The position numbers were made by a program, and so were the translations under genes. DNA of 64,000 bases from Epilithonimonas sp042695135 (GTDB lineage: Bacteria; Bacteroidota; Bacteroidia; Flavobacteriales; Weeksellaceae), in contig NZ_CP170547.1 in the NCBI RefSeq assembly GCF_042695135.1, positions 2,604,001 through 2,668,000 of the forward strand. The letters run 5' to 3'. The notes under the pieces were generated by a model, which saw only the letters and a list, made by a program, of their open reading frames with translations, had not been told where the DNA came from and made no database searches. Positions 1 through 8,391 of this stretch are shown one piece after another (positions within the stretch are counted from its first letter, which is position 1; each line of letters starts with the position of its first letter).

Positions 1-750
1 AAAACATCTTTGGAAGCTTACTCCAGACCAAGAACAAATGGTGTAAACGCCATCGAGATCCGTGATAATGACCAGCTTTTGGGCGCAAAATTGACAGACG
101 GAAATTCTGAAATTATGATCGCTACAAAAAATGGAAAATGTATCCGTTTCCCTGAAGAAAAAGCCAGAGCTGTCGGTAGAGGATCTATTGGTGTGAGAGG
201 AATTTCGCTTGAGGATAAAGACGAAGTTATCGGAATGATTGTTGTTAATGATCTGGAAAATGATACTGTATTAGTTGTTTCTGAAAGAGGTTATGGAAAA
301 AGAACGGCCGTTGAAGATTACCGTGTAACGAATCGTGGTGGAAAAGGTGTTATCACTCTTAATATTACTGAAAAAACCGGAAACCTAATCGCTATTCAAA
401 GCGTAACAGACGAAGACGGATTGATGATTATCAACAAATCCGGTGTTGCTATCCGAATGAATATGAACGAAATGCGTGTCATGGGTAGAAATACTCAGGG
501 TGTGAAAGTCATTAACCTCAAATCCAGCGACGAAATTGCAGCCATTGCAAAAGTAGAAATGGACAAGGAAGTCGTAGAAGAAGAAGGTGAAGAAACTGCA
601 GAAAACGACAGCAACAATCCGGAATTCAAATTAAAACCTCAAAAAGGAGGCGAAAATAAAGTTATTGAAGAAGATGAATTGGAGGAAACAGAAAATACCG
701 ACGATCAAAATGCTTCTGAAAATACTGACGAAACCGAAGACAAAGAATAA
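1..750 (+). CDS. gyrA: DNA gyrase subunit A, C-terminal part (5' end outside window)
   Basis: Partial gene, open from base 1 in frame 1; the first Met-like codon (TTG at 10) is not a start. The visible 249 residues are the last blades of the GyrA C-terminal beta-pinwheel, which wraps DNA so that gyrase can introduce negative supercoils. Blade repeats such as GRGSIGVRGI, NRGGKGVITL and GRNTQGVKVI can be seen. After about residue 190 comes a low-complexity tail of roughly 60 residues rich in Glu, Asp and Asn; acidic GyrA tails are known to modulate supercoiling in other species. The catalytic tyrosine and breakage-reunion domain lie upstream of the window. Confidence 0.95.
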   Translation, partial: KTSLEAYSRPRTNGVNAIEIRDNDQLLGAKLTDGNSEIMIATKNGKCIRFPEEKARAVGRGSIGVRGISLEDKDEVIGMIVVNDLENDTVLVVSERGYGKRTAVEDYRVTNRGGKGVITLNITEKTGNLIAIQSVTDEDGLMIINKSGVAIRMNMNEMRVMGRNTQGVKVINLKSSDEIAAIAKVEMDKEVVEEEGEETAENDSNNPEFKLKPQKGGENKVIEEDELEETENTDDQNASENTDETEDKE

Positions 751-818
751 TAAAAGTTAAAAATAATATGAAATCGCTTGCGATAACATATGACAATAAG
801 AACAATAAAAATTAACAT

Positions 819-2201
819 ATGAAAAGATTAATTTTAAGTTTAGCAGTTTTATCTGTAACATTGATGAATGCACAGAAAAAAGAAATCGCTAACGCTGTAA
901 AAGCAGTTGATTCAGGAGATCTTCCAACTGCAAATTCAGAAATATCAAAAGCAGAAGGTATTTTTGGCGACAAAACTTATTTGTTGGAACCTTCCGTTCT
1001 TGAGCAATATTATTATGCAAAAGGATTTTCATTATTGAAAGCCGGAAAAAATACAGAAGGCGCAGAATATCTTGCAAAAATTGCGAATCTTGGAACAGAA
1101 GCAATCTATACAGGAAAAGATGCTGAAAAAAACAAAGTTTATTTTGTAGGGAAAGATGCTGCAGATAAATTTGGAGCTGGATTATCTTTAAAACAAGATA
1201 AATATTCGCCTGCGCTTGGTGATAAGCTTAGAAGTTCGATAGATCCACTTCTCAGAAAAGCAAATGAAGCAGCTACAAGCAGCTACAACAGTAAAAACTT
1301 TGATGTTGCCGGAGAAAAATTTGCAGAGACCTATTATCTTTTCAAAGCAGCAGGTCAGGATGACAAAACTTATCTTTATTATGCTGGTGTTGCTTATGCT
1401 CAATCGGCTAACAATAAAGCTAAAGCTGTTGACATTCTGAATTCTTTGATTAAATCTGGTTATACAGGAATTGAAACCAATTATACTGCAAAAAACACCA
1501 AGACCGGTAATGTAGAAAAACTAGACAAAGCAGCTTTTGATCTTTATAAAAAAACACCGGATGGCGCGGGTTATTCGGATTTCAAAGCAGAAAAAACACC
1601 TAGCAAACAAGAAGAGCTTTACGAAATAACTGCAAGTCTTTTATTCGAGCAGCAAAAGTATGATGAAGCATCTGCTCTTGCTGATGAAGGATTGAAAAAA
1701 TTCCCAAACAATCAATCGCTTGCTCAGGTTCAAAGCAATTCTTATTTCAAATCCGGTAAAACAGATGAGTTTGTAAACAATCTGAAAGCGAAGATTGCCA
1801 AGAATCCGACTGATAAAGAAAGTCTTTATAACCTTGGGGTAATGCTAAGTAAAGATCCTTCAAAAAATGCAGAAGCAGAAGCTACATACAAAAAACTGGT
1901 AGAGATCGATCCAAAATATCCTAATGCACTTAACAATCTTGTATTTGTTATTCTAGGTGAAGATGAAGTTGCCATTAATGAATACAGAGATCTTAAAAAA
2001 GCAGGGAAAATCGATGCTGCCAACAAAGTTCTTGAACAAAGAAGAGCAAGATTCCAGAAAGCCTTGCCTTACGCAGAAAAAATGTACGAGACATATCCAA
2101 CCAATAAAGAAGTCGTAAGCCTTCTGAAAGGAATGTATATGACAACACAAAACACTGCTAAATACAACGAATTCAAAGCAAAAGAAACTGCAATGAAATA
2201 A
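819..2201 (+). CDS. exported tetratricopeptide-repeat protein
   Basis: 460 aa with a signal peptide (MKRLILSLAVLSVTLMNAQ, cleavage near residue 19), so it is predicted to be periplasmic or envelope-bound. Helical TPR-type repeats fill most of the chain; the clearest is around residues 335-376 (SLYNLGV, then AEATYKKLVEIDPKYPNALNNL). TPR proteins act as protein-binding scaffolds, and no catalytic motif is visible. It lies 68 bases after gyrA and is closed by a strong terminator, so it may be read with gyrA or alone. The partner is unknown. Confidence is high for the gene and low for its role. Confidence 0.85.
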   Translation: MKRLILSLAVLSVTLMNAQKKEIANAVKAVDSGDLPTANSEISKAEGIFGDKTYLLEPSVLEQYYYAKGFSLLKAGKNTEGAEYLAKIANLGTEAIYTGKDAEKNKVYFVGKDAADKFGAGLSLKQDKYSPALGDKLRSSIDPLLRKANEAATSSYNSKNFDVAGEKFAETYYLFKAAGQDDKTYLYYAGVAYAQSANNKAKAVDILNSLIKSGYTGIETNYTAKNTKTGNVEKLDKAAFDLYKKTPDGAGYSDFKAEKTPSKQEELYEITASLLFEQQKYDEASALADEGLKKFPNNQSLAQVQSNSYFKSGKTDEFVNNLKAKIAKNPTDKESLYNLGVMLSKDPSKNAEAEATYKKLVEIDPKYPNALNNLVFVILGEDEVAINEYRDLKKAGKIDAANKVLEQRRARFQKALPYAEKMYETYPTNKEVVSLLKGMYMTTQNTAKYNEFKAKETAMK

Positions 2202-2207
2202 TATAAG

Positions 2208-2231
2208 GAAGCCTTCGGGCTTCTTTTTTTT
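2208..2231 (+). terminator. Rho-independent terminator after the TPR gene
   Basis: Perfect 6-bp stem GAAGCC/GGCTTC with a TTCG tetraloop (2214-2217), followed by eight T (2224-2231). Confidence 0.95.
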
Positions 2232-2258
2232 GCATTTTTATGTAGTAAAGTAAAAATG

Positions 2259-2266
2259 TATATTTG
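2259..2266 (+). promoter_or_regulatory. Bacteroidetes -7 promoter box for the transaldolase gene
   Basis: TATATTTG fits the -7 consensus TAnnTTTG. No well-spaced -33 TTTG is seen. It gives a leader of about 30 bases to the ATG at 2303. It also covers an earlier in-frame start at 2264, which argues against that start. Confidence 0.7.
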
Positions 2267-2302
2267 CGAATAAATTTTTCAAAAACTTATAAAAATCTAT
2301 AT

Positions 2303-2956
2303 ATGAAATTTTTTATAGACACTGCCAACTTAGCGCAGATCAAAGAAGCACAAGATCTTGGGATTCTGGATGGTGTTACAACCAATCCTTCACTTATGGC
2401 AAAAGAAGGGATCTCTGGCAAAGAAGCGATTAACAAACATTATGTTGACATTTGTAACATCTCAGACGGCGATGTTTCTGCAGAAGTTCTTTCTACAACT
2501 TACGAAGAAATGATCAAAGAGGGAGATGAACTGGCAGCTCTTCACGAGAGAATCGTGGTGAAGATCCCAATGATAAAAGACGGCATCAAAGCATTAAAAT
2601 ATTTTTCTGATAAAGGTGTTAAAACCAACTGTACACTTATTTTCTCAGCAGGACAAGCTCTTTTGGCAGCCAAAGCAGGAGCAACTTATGTCTCTCCTTT
2701 TTTAGGAAGACTGGATGACATTTCTGTAGATGGCCTTAACCTTATAGAAGAAATTCGTCTTATTTTTGACAACTATCATTTCGAAACGGAGATTTTGGCA
2801 GCATCCATCAGAAGTCCTATGCATATCATCAATTGTGCAAAAATCGGAGCAGATGTTATTACGTCTCCACTTCCATCGATTCTTAATTTATTAAATCATC
2901 CGCTTACAGATTCAGGTCTGGCTCAATTTGTGGCAGATTCCAAGAAGTTGGGATAA
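2303..2956 (+). CDS. fsa: transaldolase / fructose-6-phosphate aldolase-like protein
   Basis: 217 aa when started at 2303, the usual length of the small FSA/TalC-type transaldolases; the longer frame from 2264 overlaps the promoter. Starts MKFFIDTANL, with the family motif TTNPS (26-30) and the expected Schiff-base lysine at 87 (VVKIPM). These TIM-barrel enzymes transfer or release dihydroxyacetone units in the non-oxidative pentose phosphate pathway. Whether it acts as transaldolase or as aldolase cannot be told from the sequence alone. It sits alone between a terminator and a convergent hairpin. Confidence 0.9.
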   Translation: MKFFIDTANLAQIKEAQDLGILDGVTTNPSLMAKEGISGKEAINKHYVDICNISDGDVSAEVLSTTYEEMIKEGDELAALHERIVVKIPMIKDGIKALKYFSDKGVKTNCTLIFSAGQALLAAKAGATYVSPFLGRLDDISVDGLNLIEEIRLIFDNYHFETEILAASIRSPMHIINCAKIGADVITSPLPSILNLLNHPLTDSGLAQFVADSKKLG

Positions 2957-2985
2957 GCTAATTAGTCGTAATTCAAATAAAATAT

Positions 2986-3020
2986 ATGCCCTTAACTTCT
3001 TAGTTCAAGGGCATTATTTT
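2986..3020. terminator. Terminator hairpin between convergent genes
   Basis: ATGCCCTT (2986-2993) pairs with AAGGGCAT (3007-3014), followed by TATTTTT on the plus strand. It ends the transaldolase transcript. The minus-strand side is AT-rich and may also stop the mntH operon. Confidence 0.85.
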
Positions 3021-3041
3021 TATAATTTCTATTATTTAAAA

Positions 3042-3779
3042 TCACGAATGCTTTTTCAGATCAAATCTGTGAGAGATCCCGAATGAGAAAAAATGTTTTG
3101 ATGAAATATGAGACAACCCGTTTCCCAGAGAAAAGTCTAAAGCAAAATCATTATTAACCAGATAAATAATTCCACTATCTATTCGGTTATCAGCAGTATG
3201 ATAGTGACTCATAAAACCATATAATTCTACGTAACCACGCAATTTCTTTGTAAAGGATTTACCAACGGTCAAAGTATAAATATAATCTTCCTGCATATCT
3301 TCGTCCCATTCCATTCCCAGATTGTACCCTAAATCTACACTTTCGGAGAGGTCATTTTGAAAAACAAAACGAAAAGAAGGAATAAGTCTTGTGTTTTCAG
3401 AATCGTCTTTAGCAATTTCCAGATGTCCAATAAATGATGTTTTCGGAATAATACCTTTTGGTTCAAAAAGGCTTGTTTTAAAACCGACTTTTATAGGTTC
3501 AAGTTTAGTAATACCGGTTTCAGAAGAGATCTCCGTGATAAGCCTTAATTCGGTATTCCCATTGATTCCGTATTTCCACAGCACGCTTGGAATTACGTAA
3601 TGCATTTCGCCGTTGGCTGTTTTCTCGGATAAAAAACCACTTTCAAACTGAAAAAAATTCTTAGGTACTACAAATGGCGTTTCCGTCTGATCAGGTCTGT
3701 CAAGTTCAATCTTGTCTTGTCCAGAAACAAAAATTGACAGGCTTAATAATAAAAAGGAAACGATTCTGATTCTAAGCAT
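3042..3779 (-). CDS. outer-membrane beta-barrel protein, MetA-pathway/transporter-like
   Basis: 245 aa with a signal peptide (MLRIRIVSFLLLSLSIFVSGQ). It then reads DRPDQTETPFVVPKNFFQFESG, the start typical of the 'MetA-pathway of phenol degradation' outer-membrane family, with alternating amphipathic beta-strands to the end. Its ATG directly abuts the TAG of mntH with no spacer, so the two are almost certainly co-transcribed and perhaps translationally coupled. The context suggests an outer-membrane partner for metal uptake, but that is inference. The family name does not imply phenol degradation here. Confidence 0.8.
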   Translation of the reverse strand: MLRIRIVSFLLLSLSIFVSGQDKIELDRPDQTETPFVVPKNFFQFESGFLSEKTANGEMHYVIPSVLWKYGINGNTELRLITEISSETGITKLEPIKVGFKTSLFEPKGIIPKTSFIGHLEIAKDDSENTRLIPSFRFVFQNDLSESVDLGYNLGMEWDEDMQEDYIYTLTVGKSFTKKLRGYVELYGFMSHYHTADNRIDSGIIYLVNNDFALDFSLGNGLSHISSKHFFSFGISHRFDLKKHS

Positions 3780-5111
3780 CTAGAAAAAAGTTTGAAATAA
3801 AAGATAAAGATTTAATACGATAATGATTGCACTAATGACAAATGCCAGAATTTTGAGCCACATTTTGTTGGCAAACTCCCCCATCTTAGCTTTGCTGTTG
3901 GTAAACATTACCAATGGAACAACGGCAAAACTCAATTGCATAGACAATACTACCTGACTGAAAACCAATAACTGTGCCGTCCCGTTTTCACCATAAATAA
4001 TTGAAATAATCAAAGCTGGAATAATGGCAATAGTTCTGGTTATCAATCTCCTTACCCAAGGTTTTAATCTGATATTAAGGAATCCTTCCATCACGATCTG
4101 TCCGGCGAGTGTTCCTGTCAAGGTAGAATTCTGCCCGGAAGCCAGCAACGCAATTCCAAAAAATATACTTGCCAGGGTTGTTCCCAAAAGCGGTGTCAAA
4201 AGCTTATAAGCATCATTGATATCAGCCACATCTTTATTTCCAGAAGTATGGAAAGTTGCCGCAGCAATAATCAGAATTGCAGCATTGATTACAAAAGCCA
4301 GCATTAGGGAAAGACTGCTGTCAATGCTTGCAAATTTCAGCGCTTCTTTTTTTCCTTCTGTCGTTCTTGGATAATTTCTGGTTTGTACAATACTGCTGTG
4401 GAGGTAAAGATTATGAGGCATTACTGTTGCACCCAAAATTCCAATAGCAATATATAACATAGATGGATTGGTGATGATTTCTTTTTTCGGAATCAAACCT
4501 TTTAACAAAGGAAATATATCTGGCTTGCTAAGGAAAATCTCATAAAAGAAAGCTATGAAAATAATGAAAATCAAACCGCCGACAATGCTTTCTATATACC
4601 GGAAACCTCTTGACTGCAGGAATAAGATCAAAAAGACATCAATAATGGTAATCACAACGCCAACACTCAGCGGAATTCCAAATAACAGGTTAAGTGCAAT
4701 CGCAGATCCGATAACTTCAGCGAGATCACAGGCAGCAATTGCTATTTCGCAGAAAATCCAAAGAACAAAATTGACAGCCGGATGAAAATGATCTTTACAC
4801 GCTTGTGCCAAATCCCGTTCGGCAACAACCCCTAACTTTACAGACAAATGCTGCAAAAGAATGGCAAATAAATTTGAAATTAAAATAACTGATAGCAAAG
4901 TATAACCGAACTGTGCACCACCTGCAATATCTGTCGCCCAGTTTCCCGGATCCATATATCCAACGGCCACCAATAGTCCCGGTCCCATATAGGCCAGTAA
5001 TTTTTTTTTGAAACTCCCGTCTTTAGGGATATGTACGCTCGAGAAAACCTCATGAAGAGAATTCGAACTCTTCTCTTTTCTCCAGCCAGTATTATGATCT
5101 GCTTGACTCAA
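3780..5111 (-). CDS. mntH: Nramp-family divalent metal (Mn2+/Fe2+) transporter
   Basis: 443 aa inner-membrane protein with about 11 hydrophobic segments. The two family signatures are intact: DPGN at 54-57 (TM1 metal site) and MPHN at 231-234 (TM6). It imports Mn2+ or Fe2+ with protons. The only usable start is TTG at 5111: an in-frame stop lies a few codons upstream and the next Met is residue 42, inside TM1. It is the first gene of an operon with the outer-membrane protein at 3042-3779. Promoter and a DtxR-like operator lie directly upstream, so repression by metal is likely. Confidence 0.95.
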   Translation of the reverse strand: MSQADHNTGWRKEKSSNSLHEVFSSVHIPKDGSFKKKLLAYMGPGLLVAVGYMDPGNWATDIAGGAQFGYTLLSVILISNLFAILLQHLSVKLGVVAERDLAQACKDHFHPAVNFVLWIFCEIAIAACDLAEVIGSAIALNLLFGIPLSVGVVITIIDVFLILFLQSRGFRYIESIVGGLIFIIFIAFFYEIFLSKPDIFPLLKGLIPKKEIITNPSMLYIAIGILGATVMPHNLYLHSSIVQTRNYPRTTEGKKEALKFASIDSSLSLMLAFVINAAILIIAAATFHTSGNKDVADINDAYKLLTPLLGTTLASIFFGIALLASGQNSTLTGTLAGQIVMEGFLNIRLKPWVRRLITRTIAIIPALIISIIYGENGTAQLLVFSQVVLSMQLSFAVVPLVMFTNSKAKMGEFANKMWLKILAFVISAIIIVLNLYLLFQTFF

Positions 5112-5123
5112 TGATTTAAAATT

Positions 5124-5139
5124 GTTAGATTAGACTAAC
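5124..5139. promoter_or_regulatory. candidate DtxR/MntR operator at mntH
   Basis: GTTAGATTAGACTAAC is an inverted repeat (GTTAG, six bases, CTAAC). Its 15 bases from 5125 match the first 15 of the DtxR operator consensus TTAGGTTAGCCTAACCTAA at 13 positions. It touches the -7 box and covers the expected transcription start, the right place for a repressor. A related site lies before the mntR-like gene at the end of the window. Confidence 0.6.
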
Positions 5140-5170
5140 AAAAATAGTTATACTATACTTAACTCGCAAA
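5139..5170 (-). promoter_or_regulatory. mntH promoter (-33 and -7)
   Basis: On the minus strand: TTTG (5170-5167), 20 bases, then TATTTTTG (5146-5139). Both elements and the spacing fit the Bacteroidetes primary-sigma consensus TTTG-N19/21-TAnnTTTG. Confidence 0.75.
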
Positions 5171-5175
5171 TTAAC

Positions 5176-5207
5176 AATAAAAAAACTGCCAATTTACTTG
5201 GCAGTTT
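5176..5207 (-). terminator. Terminator after the DUF937-OmpA gene
   Basis: AAACTGCCAA (5183-5192) pairs with TTGGCAGTTT (5198-5207). Read on the minus strand it is followed by a run of seven T. Confidence 0.9.
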
Positions 5208-5226
5208 ATATTTGATATAAAATAAT

Positions 5227-6573
5227 TTATTTGGTAAATCTGATAGATGTTTTTCTGTCAGATTCTCTTTCTTTGTCTGTAGCTTCTGCCGGAACTTTTG
5301 CAAATTTGGATCCGTAACCTTCTGCTTCCAATACCTGAGCAGAGCTAAGTGCAGATTTTACAGCTGATGCTCTGTCTCCGGATAATTTAAGATTCGTGTT
5401 AGCATCACCTTTTTTATCCGTGTAAGCTCCGATTTTAATTTTAGCGTCTGGAAATTCAGCCAAAATCATTTTCAAATTATCTAACTGAACTTGAGATTCC
5501 GGTGTTAATTTTGTTGTTCCAAATTCGAAATTCAGATTATCAAAATTGAACCATCTTTCTTTTAATTGATCTTCTGTAGAGTTTTTATATTCGTCAGATT
5601 TCAGGAAAGCAACGATTTGATCTTCAATACCACCTTTGTAAGCTTGCAGTGTTTTTCCACTTGGTAAAGTCACAACCATTGTTTCTCTTGTTGTAATAAC
5701 GGAATCTCCAGATGGAGCAACGGAATCTTTTACAACCGTTGTAGAATCTACTGTTGCTACAGGAACCGGTTCTACTTTTTTATCACATTGTTTCCAGAAA
5801 AACCAACCTAATAGTAATAATAAAAGCAATGGTAACAGCCATTTCCAGATGCTGCTGCCAGAGTTATCAGAAACGATCTCGTGAGTCGTTCCACTTCTGG
5901 TAACATCTATTTTAGGCGTTTCGGTTACAACTGGTTTAGACGTTTCGCTGATAACAGGATTTTCTGTAACAGGCGTTACCGGATTCAAGTCTGCAATTGG
6001 CGTTTGTAAAGGTTCCGGAACCACATTTATAGGTTCAGCATCTACTGATCCAAACCAATTTCCCAATCCTAAAGATGCAAAACTAAAACCTGCCGGTAAA
6101 AGTGAAGTCAGAAGTCCTTTCTGATCACTTAATAACGTTCCGAAAGAAGAAGCATCTAAGTTATTTTCTACAGCATATTTCCCTAAAGTTCCTGCGGTTG
6201 CTCCGGTTACTAGATTTAATAATGAATTTGTAGATTCAGTTTTAATTCCTGCATAAGAAGAAACAGCACTTGTGATCGCGGCAAGCTTATCGCCATCTCC
6301 GAATATTAAGCTTAAAATCTTTGAAATTACAGAATCACTTCCGCTAAGATTTCCAAGCAGATTAGATAATACTCCTGAAGATGCAGCATCCTTTACTGTA
6401 CTGAAAAGTTCGGATTGTGTATTGCTGTTTGCAAATCCCCCAATCACAGCTGGTAGTAGAGCAGAAATAGCTTTTGAAATTCCTGATTCACTTTCTCCAA
6501 GTTGAGTTGCAGACTGAGAAACCGTTGAAGGTCCGAGCTGACCTTTGATTAAGTCGATAAGATTAGTTGACAT
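5227..6573 (-). CDS. DUF937 - transmembrane - OmpA-C domain protein
   Basis: 448 aa. Residues 1-170 are a DUF937-type helical domain (GESESGISKAISALLPAVIGG, then paired S/L-rich helices). A Pro/Thr/Val-rich linker follows at about 180-240. A single Leu-rich transmembrane helix lies at 243-260 (WKWLLPLLLLLLLGWFFW). An OmpA C-terminal peptidoglycan-binding domain is at about 343-448 (NFEFGTTKLTPESQ, then IGAYTDKKGDANTNLKLSGDRA). There is no signal peptide, so the DUF937 part should be cytoplasmic and the OmpA part periplasmic, tying the inner membrane to the wall. The role is unknown. Its own terminator lies downstream. Confidence 0.85.
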   Translation of the reverse strand: MSTNLIDLIKGQLGPSTVSQSATQLGESESGISKAISALLPAVIGGFANSNTQSELFSTVKDAASSGVLSNLLGNLSGSDSVISKILSLIFGDGDKLAAITSAVSSYAGIKTESTNSLLNLVTGATAGTLGKYAVENNLDASSFGTLLSDQKGLLTSLLPAGFSFASLGLGNWFGSVDAEPINVVPEPLQTPIADLNPVTPVTENPVISETSKPVVTETPKIDVTRSGTTHEIVSDNSGSSIWKWLLPLLLLLLLGWFFWKQCDKKVEPVPVATVDSTTVVKDSVAPSGDSVITTRETMVVTLPSGKTLQAYKGGIEDQIVAFLKSDEYKNSTEDQLKERWFNFDNLNFEFGTTKLTPESQVQLDNLKMILAEFPDAKIKIGAYTDKKGDANTNLKLSGDRASAVKSALSSAQVLEAEGYGSKFAKVPAEATDKERESDRKTSIRFTK

Positions 6574-6717
6574 AATAGTTTATTTTTAATGTTTGATGTA
6601 TTGTAATGTTACCAAATATTAATCCACAATTTTTTATTATTGATAATTTTATTAAAACTTTAACAAATTTGAATTTAACTTTTAGAAAATTTGAAATAAT
6701 ACGATTCTCTAAAACAA

Positions 6718-6747
6718 AAATCCGCCCCAAAATTTTGGGGCGGATTT
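6718..6747 (-). terminator. Terminator after proS
   Basis: Perfect 15-bp inverted repeat: AAATCCGCCCCAAAA (6718-6732) and TTTTGGGGCGGATTT (6733-6747). A T-rich stretch follows on the minus strand. Confidence 0.9.
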
Positions 6748-6767
6748 GAATATTTGAAATTAAAATA

Positions 6768-8243
6768 TTAATATGCCTTTGCAAAGACAACTCTTTGTTT
6801 GGAAGGCTTTCCGGATATTAAGGAAACACCATCTTCCTGTTCATTATTCAAAGGAATACATCTGATCGTTGCTTTGGTTTCCTGCTTGATCTGCTCTTCC
6901 TCTTCCGCTGTTCCATCCCAATGTGCGAGGATGAAACCGCCTTTTTCCTTCAGAACAGATTTGAATTCTTCATAAGAATCAACTTTCGTGATATTTTCTT
7001 CTTTGAATTTCAATGCTTTGTTATAAATATCTTTCTGAATAGTTTTCAATAATTCTTCGATATAAACGTCAAGACCTTCGATAGAGACAGTTTCCTTTGT
7101 CAAATTATCTCTTCTTGCCAATTCGACCGTTTTATTTTCAAGATCTCTTTGACCAAGTGCGATTCTCAATGGAACGCCTTTCAGTTCATATTCAGCAAAT
7201 TTCCAGCCCGGTTTGTTCTGAGTATCATTATCAAATTTTACCGAAATTCCTTTTGCTTTCAATTTGTTCTGAATTTCCAAAGCCACTTCACTTATTTCAG
7301 CCAATTGTTCTTCTCCTTTGAAAATCGGAACAATCACAACCTGAATCGGAGCCAGAGTTGGAGGTAAAACTAATCCAAGATCATCGGAATGTGTCATAAT
7401 CAATGCGCCCATTAATCTTGTAGAAGTTCCCCAGGATGAAGCCCAAGGATATTCTAATTTACCTTCTTTATTGGTGAATTTCACATCAAATGCTTTTGGA
7501 AAACTCTGTCCAAGGAAGTGAGATGTTCCAGCTTGCAAAGCTTTCCCATCCTGCATCAAAGCTTCGATGCAATAAGTCTCATCCGCTCCGGCAAATCTTT
7601 CAGAAGGCGTTTTGATTCCTCTGAAAACAGGAATTCCCATAAACTCTTCAGCAAATTTGGCATAGACTTCCAGCATTTTTTCAGTTTCTTCAACAGCTTC
7701 TTCTTTTGTTGCGTGAGCAGTGTGACCTTCCTGCCAAAGGAATTCGGCAGTTCTAAGGAATAATCTTGTTCTCATCTCCCAACGTACAACATTTGCCCAT
7801 TGGTTGATAAGGATCGGTAAATCTCTGTAAGACTGGATCCAATTTTTATAAGTGCTCCAGATAATTGCTTCGGAAGTTGGACGAACAACCAGCTCTTCCT
7901 CCAGCTTTGCATCTGGGTCTACTATTAATTTGCTTGGATTATTAGGATCTGTTTTTAATCTGTAATGGGTTACGACAGCACATTCTTTGGCAAAACCTTC
8001 TGCATTTTTTTCTTCCGCTTCGAATAAGCTTTTGGGTACAAACAATGGAAAATAAGCATTCTGATGTCCGGTTTCTTTGAACTTTTTATCCATCTCGTCA
8101 CGCATCTTTTCCCAAATTGCATAACCATAAGGTTTGATCACCATACATCCTCTAACACTGGAGTTTTCTGCTAAATCTGCTTTAACAACCAATTCATTAT
8201 ACCACTTGCTATAATCTTCTGCTCTTGATGTTAATTTTGCCAT
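6768..8243 (-). CDS. proS: prolyl-tRNA synthetase (short, archaeal/eukaryote-like type)
   Basis: 491 aa class II synthetase that charges tRNA-Pro. It begins MAKLTSRAEDYSKWYNELV and has class II motif regions (VVRPTSEAIIWSTYKNWI; WEMRTRLFLRTAEFLWQEGHTAHAT) followed by an anticodon-binding domain. At this length it lacks the large editing insertion of the E. coli type. This is the ProS form common in Bacteroidetes, archaea and eukaryotes. The C-terminal part ends VVFAKAY. It is monocistronic with a strong terminator. Nothing unusual is seen. Confidence 0.97.
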   Translation of the reverse strand: MAKLTSRAEDYSKWYNELVVKADLAENSSVRGCMVIKPYGYAIWEKMRDEMDKKFKETGHQNAYFPLFVPKSLFEAEEKNAEGFAKECAVVTHYRLKTDPNNPSKLIVDPDAKLEEELVVRPTSEAIIWSTYKNWIQSYRDLPILINQWANVVRWEMRTRLFLRTAEFLWQEGHTAHATKEEAVEETEKMLEVYAKFAEEFMGIPVFRGIKTPSERFAGADETYCIEALMQDGKALQAGTSHFLGQSFPKAFDVKFTNKEGKLEYPWASSWGTSTRLMGALIMTHSDDLGLVLPPTLAPIQVVIVPIFKGEEQLAEISEVALEIQNKLKAKGISVKFDNDTQNKPGWKFAEYELKGVPLRIALGQRDLENKTVELARRDNLTKETVSIEGLDVYIEELLKTIQKDIYNKALKFKEENITKVDSYEEFKSVLKEKGGFILAHWDGTAEEEEQIKQETKATIRCIPLNNEQEDGVSLISGKPSKQRVVFAKAY

Positions 8244-8391
8244 AAATTTTTTAAACTATTTTTTAACTTTTTTAACTTTTCCTAATCTAAATAAAAAGCC
8301 TAATTTTACGGTACTTTGTAAATAATTACTGGTATAAAATTTGGTTTCTTTTTAAGAATACAAATATAGCAAACTTAATACTTCTCATAAA

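Noticed and set aside
6563..6790. 75-aa minus-strand frame
   Set aside because: Covers the proS terminator and the proS stop; AT-rich with no protein features.
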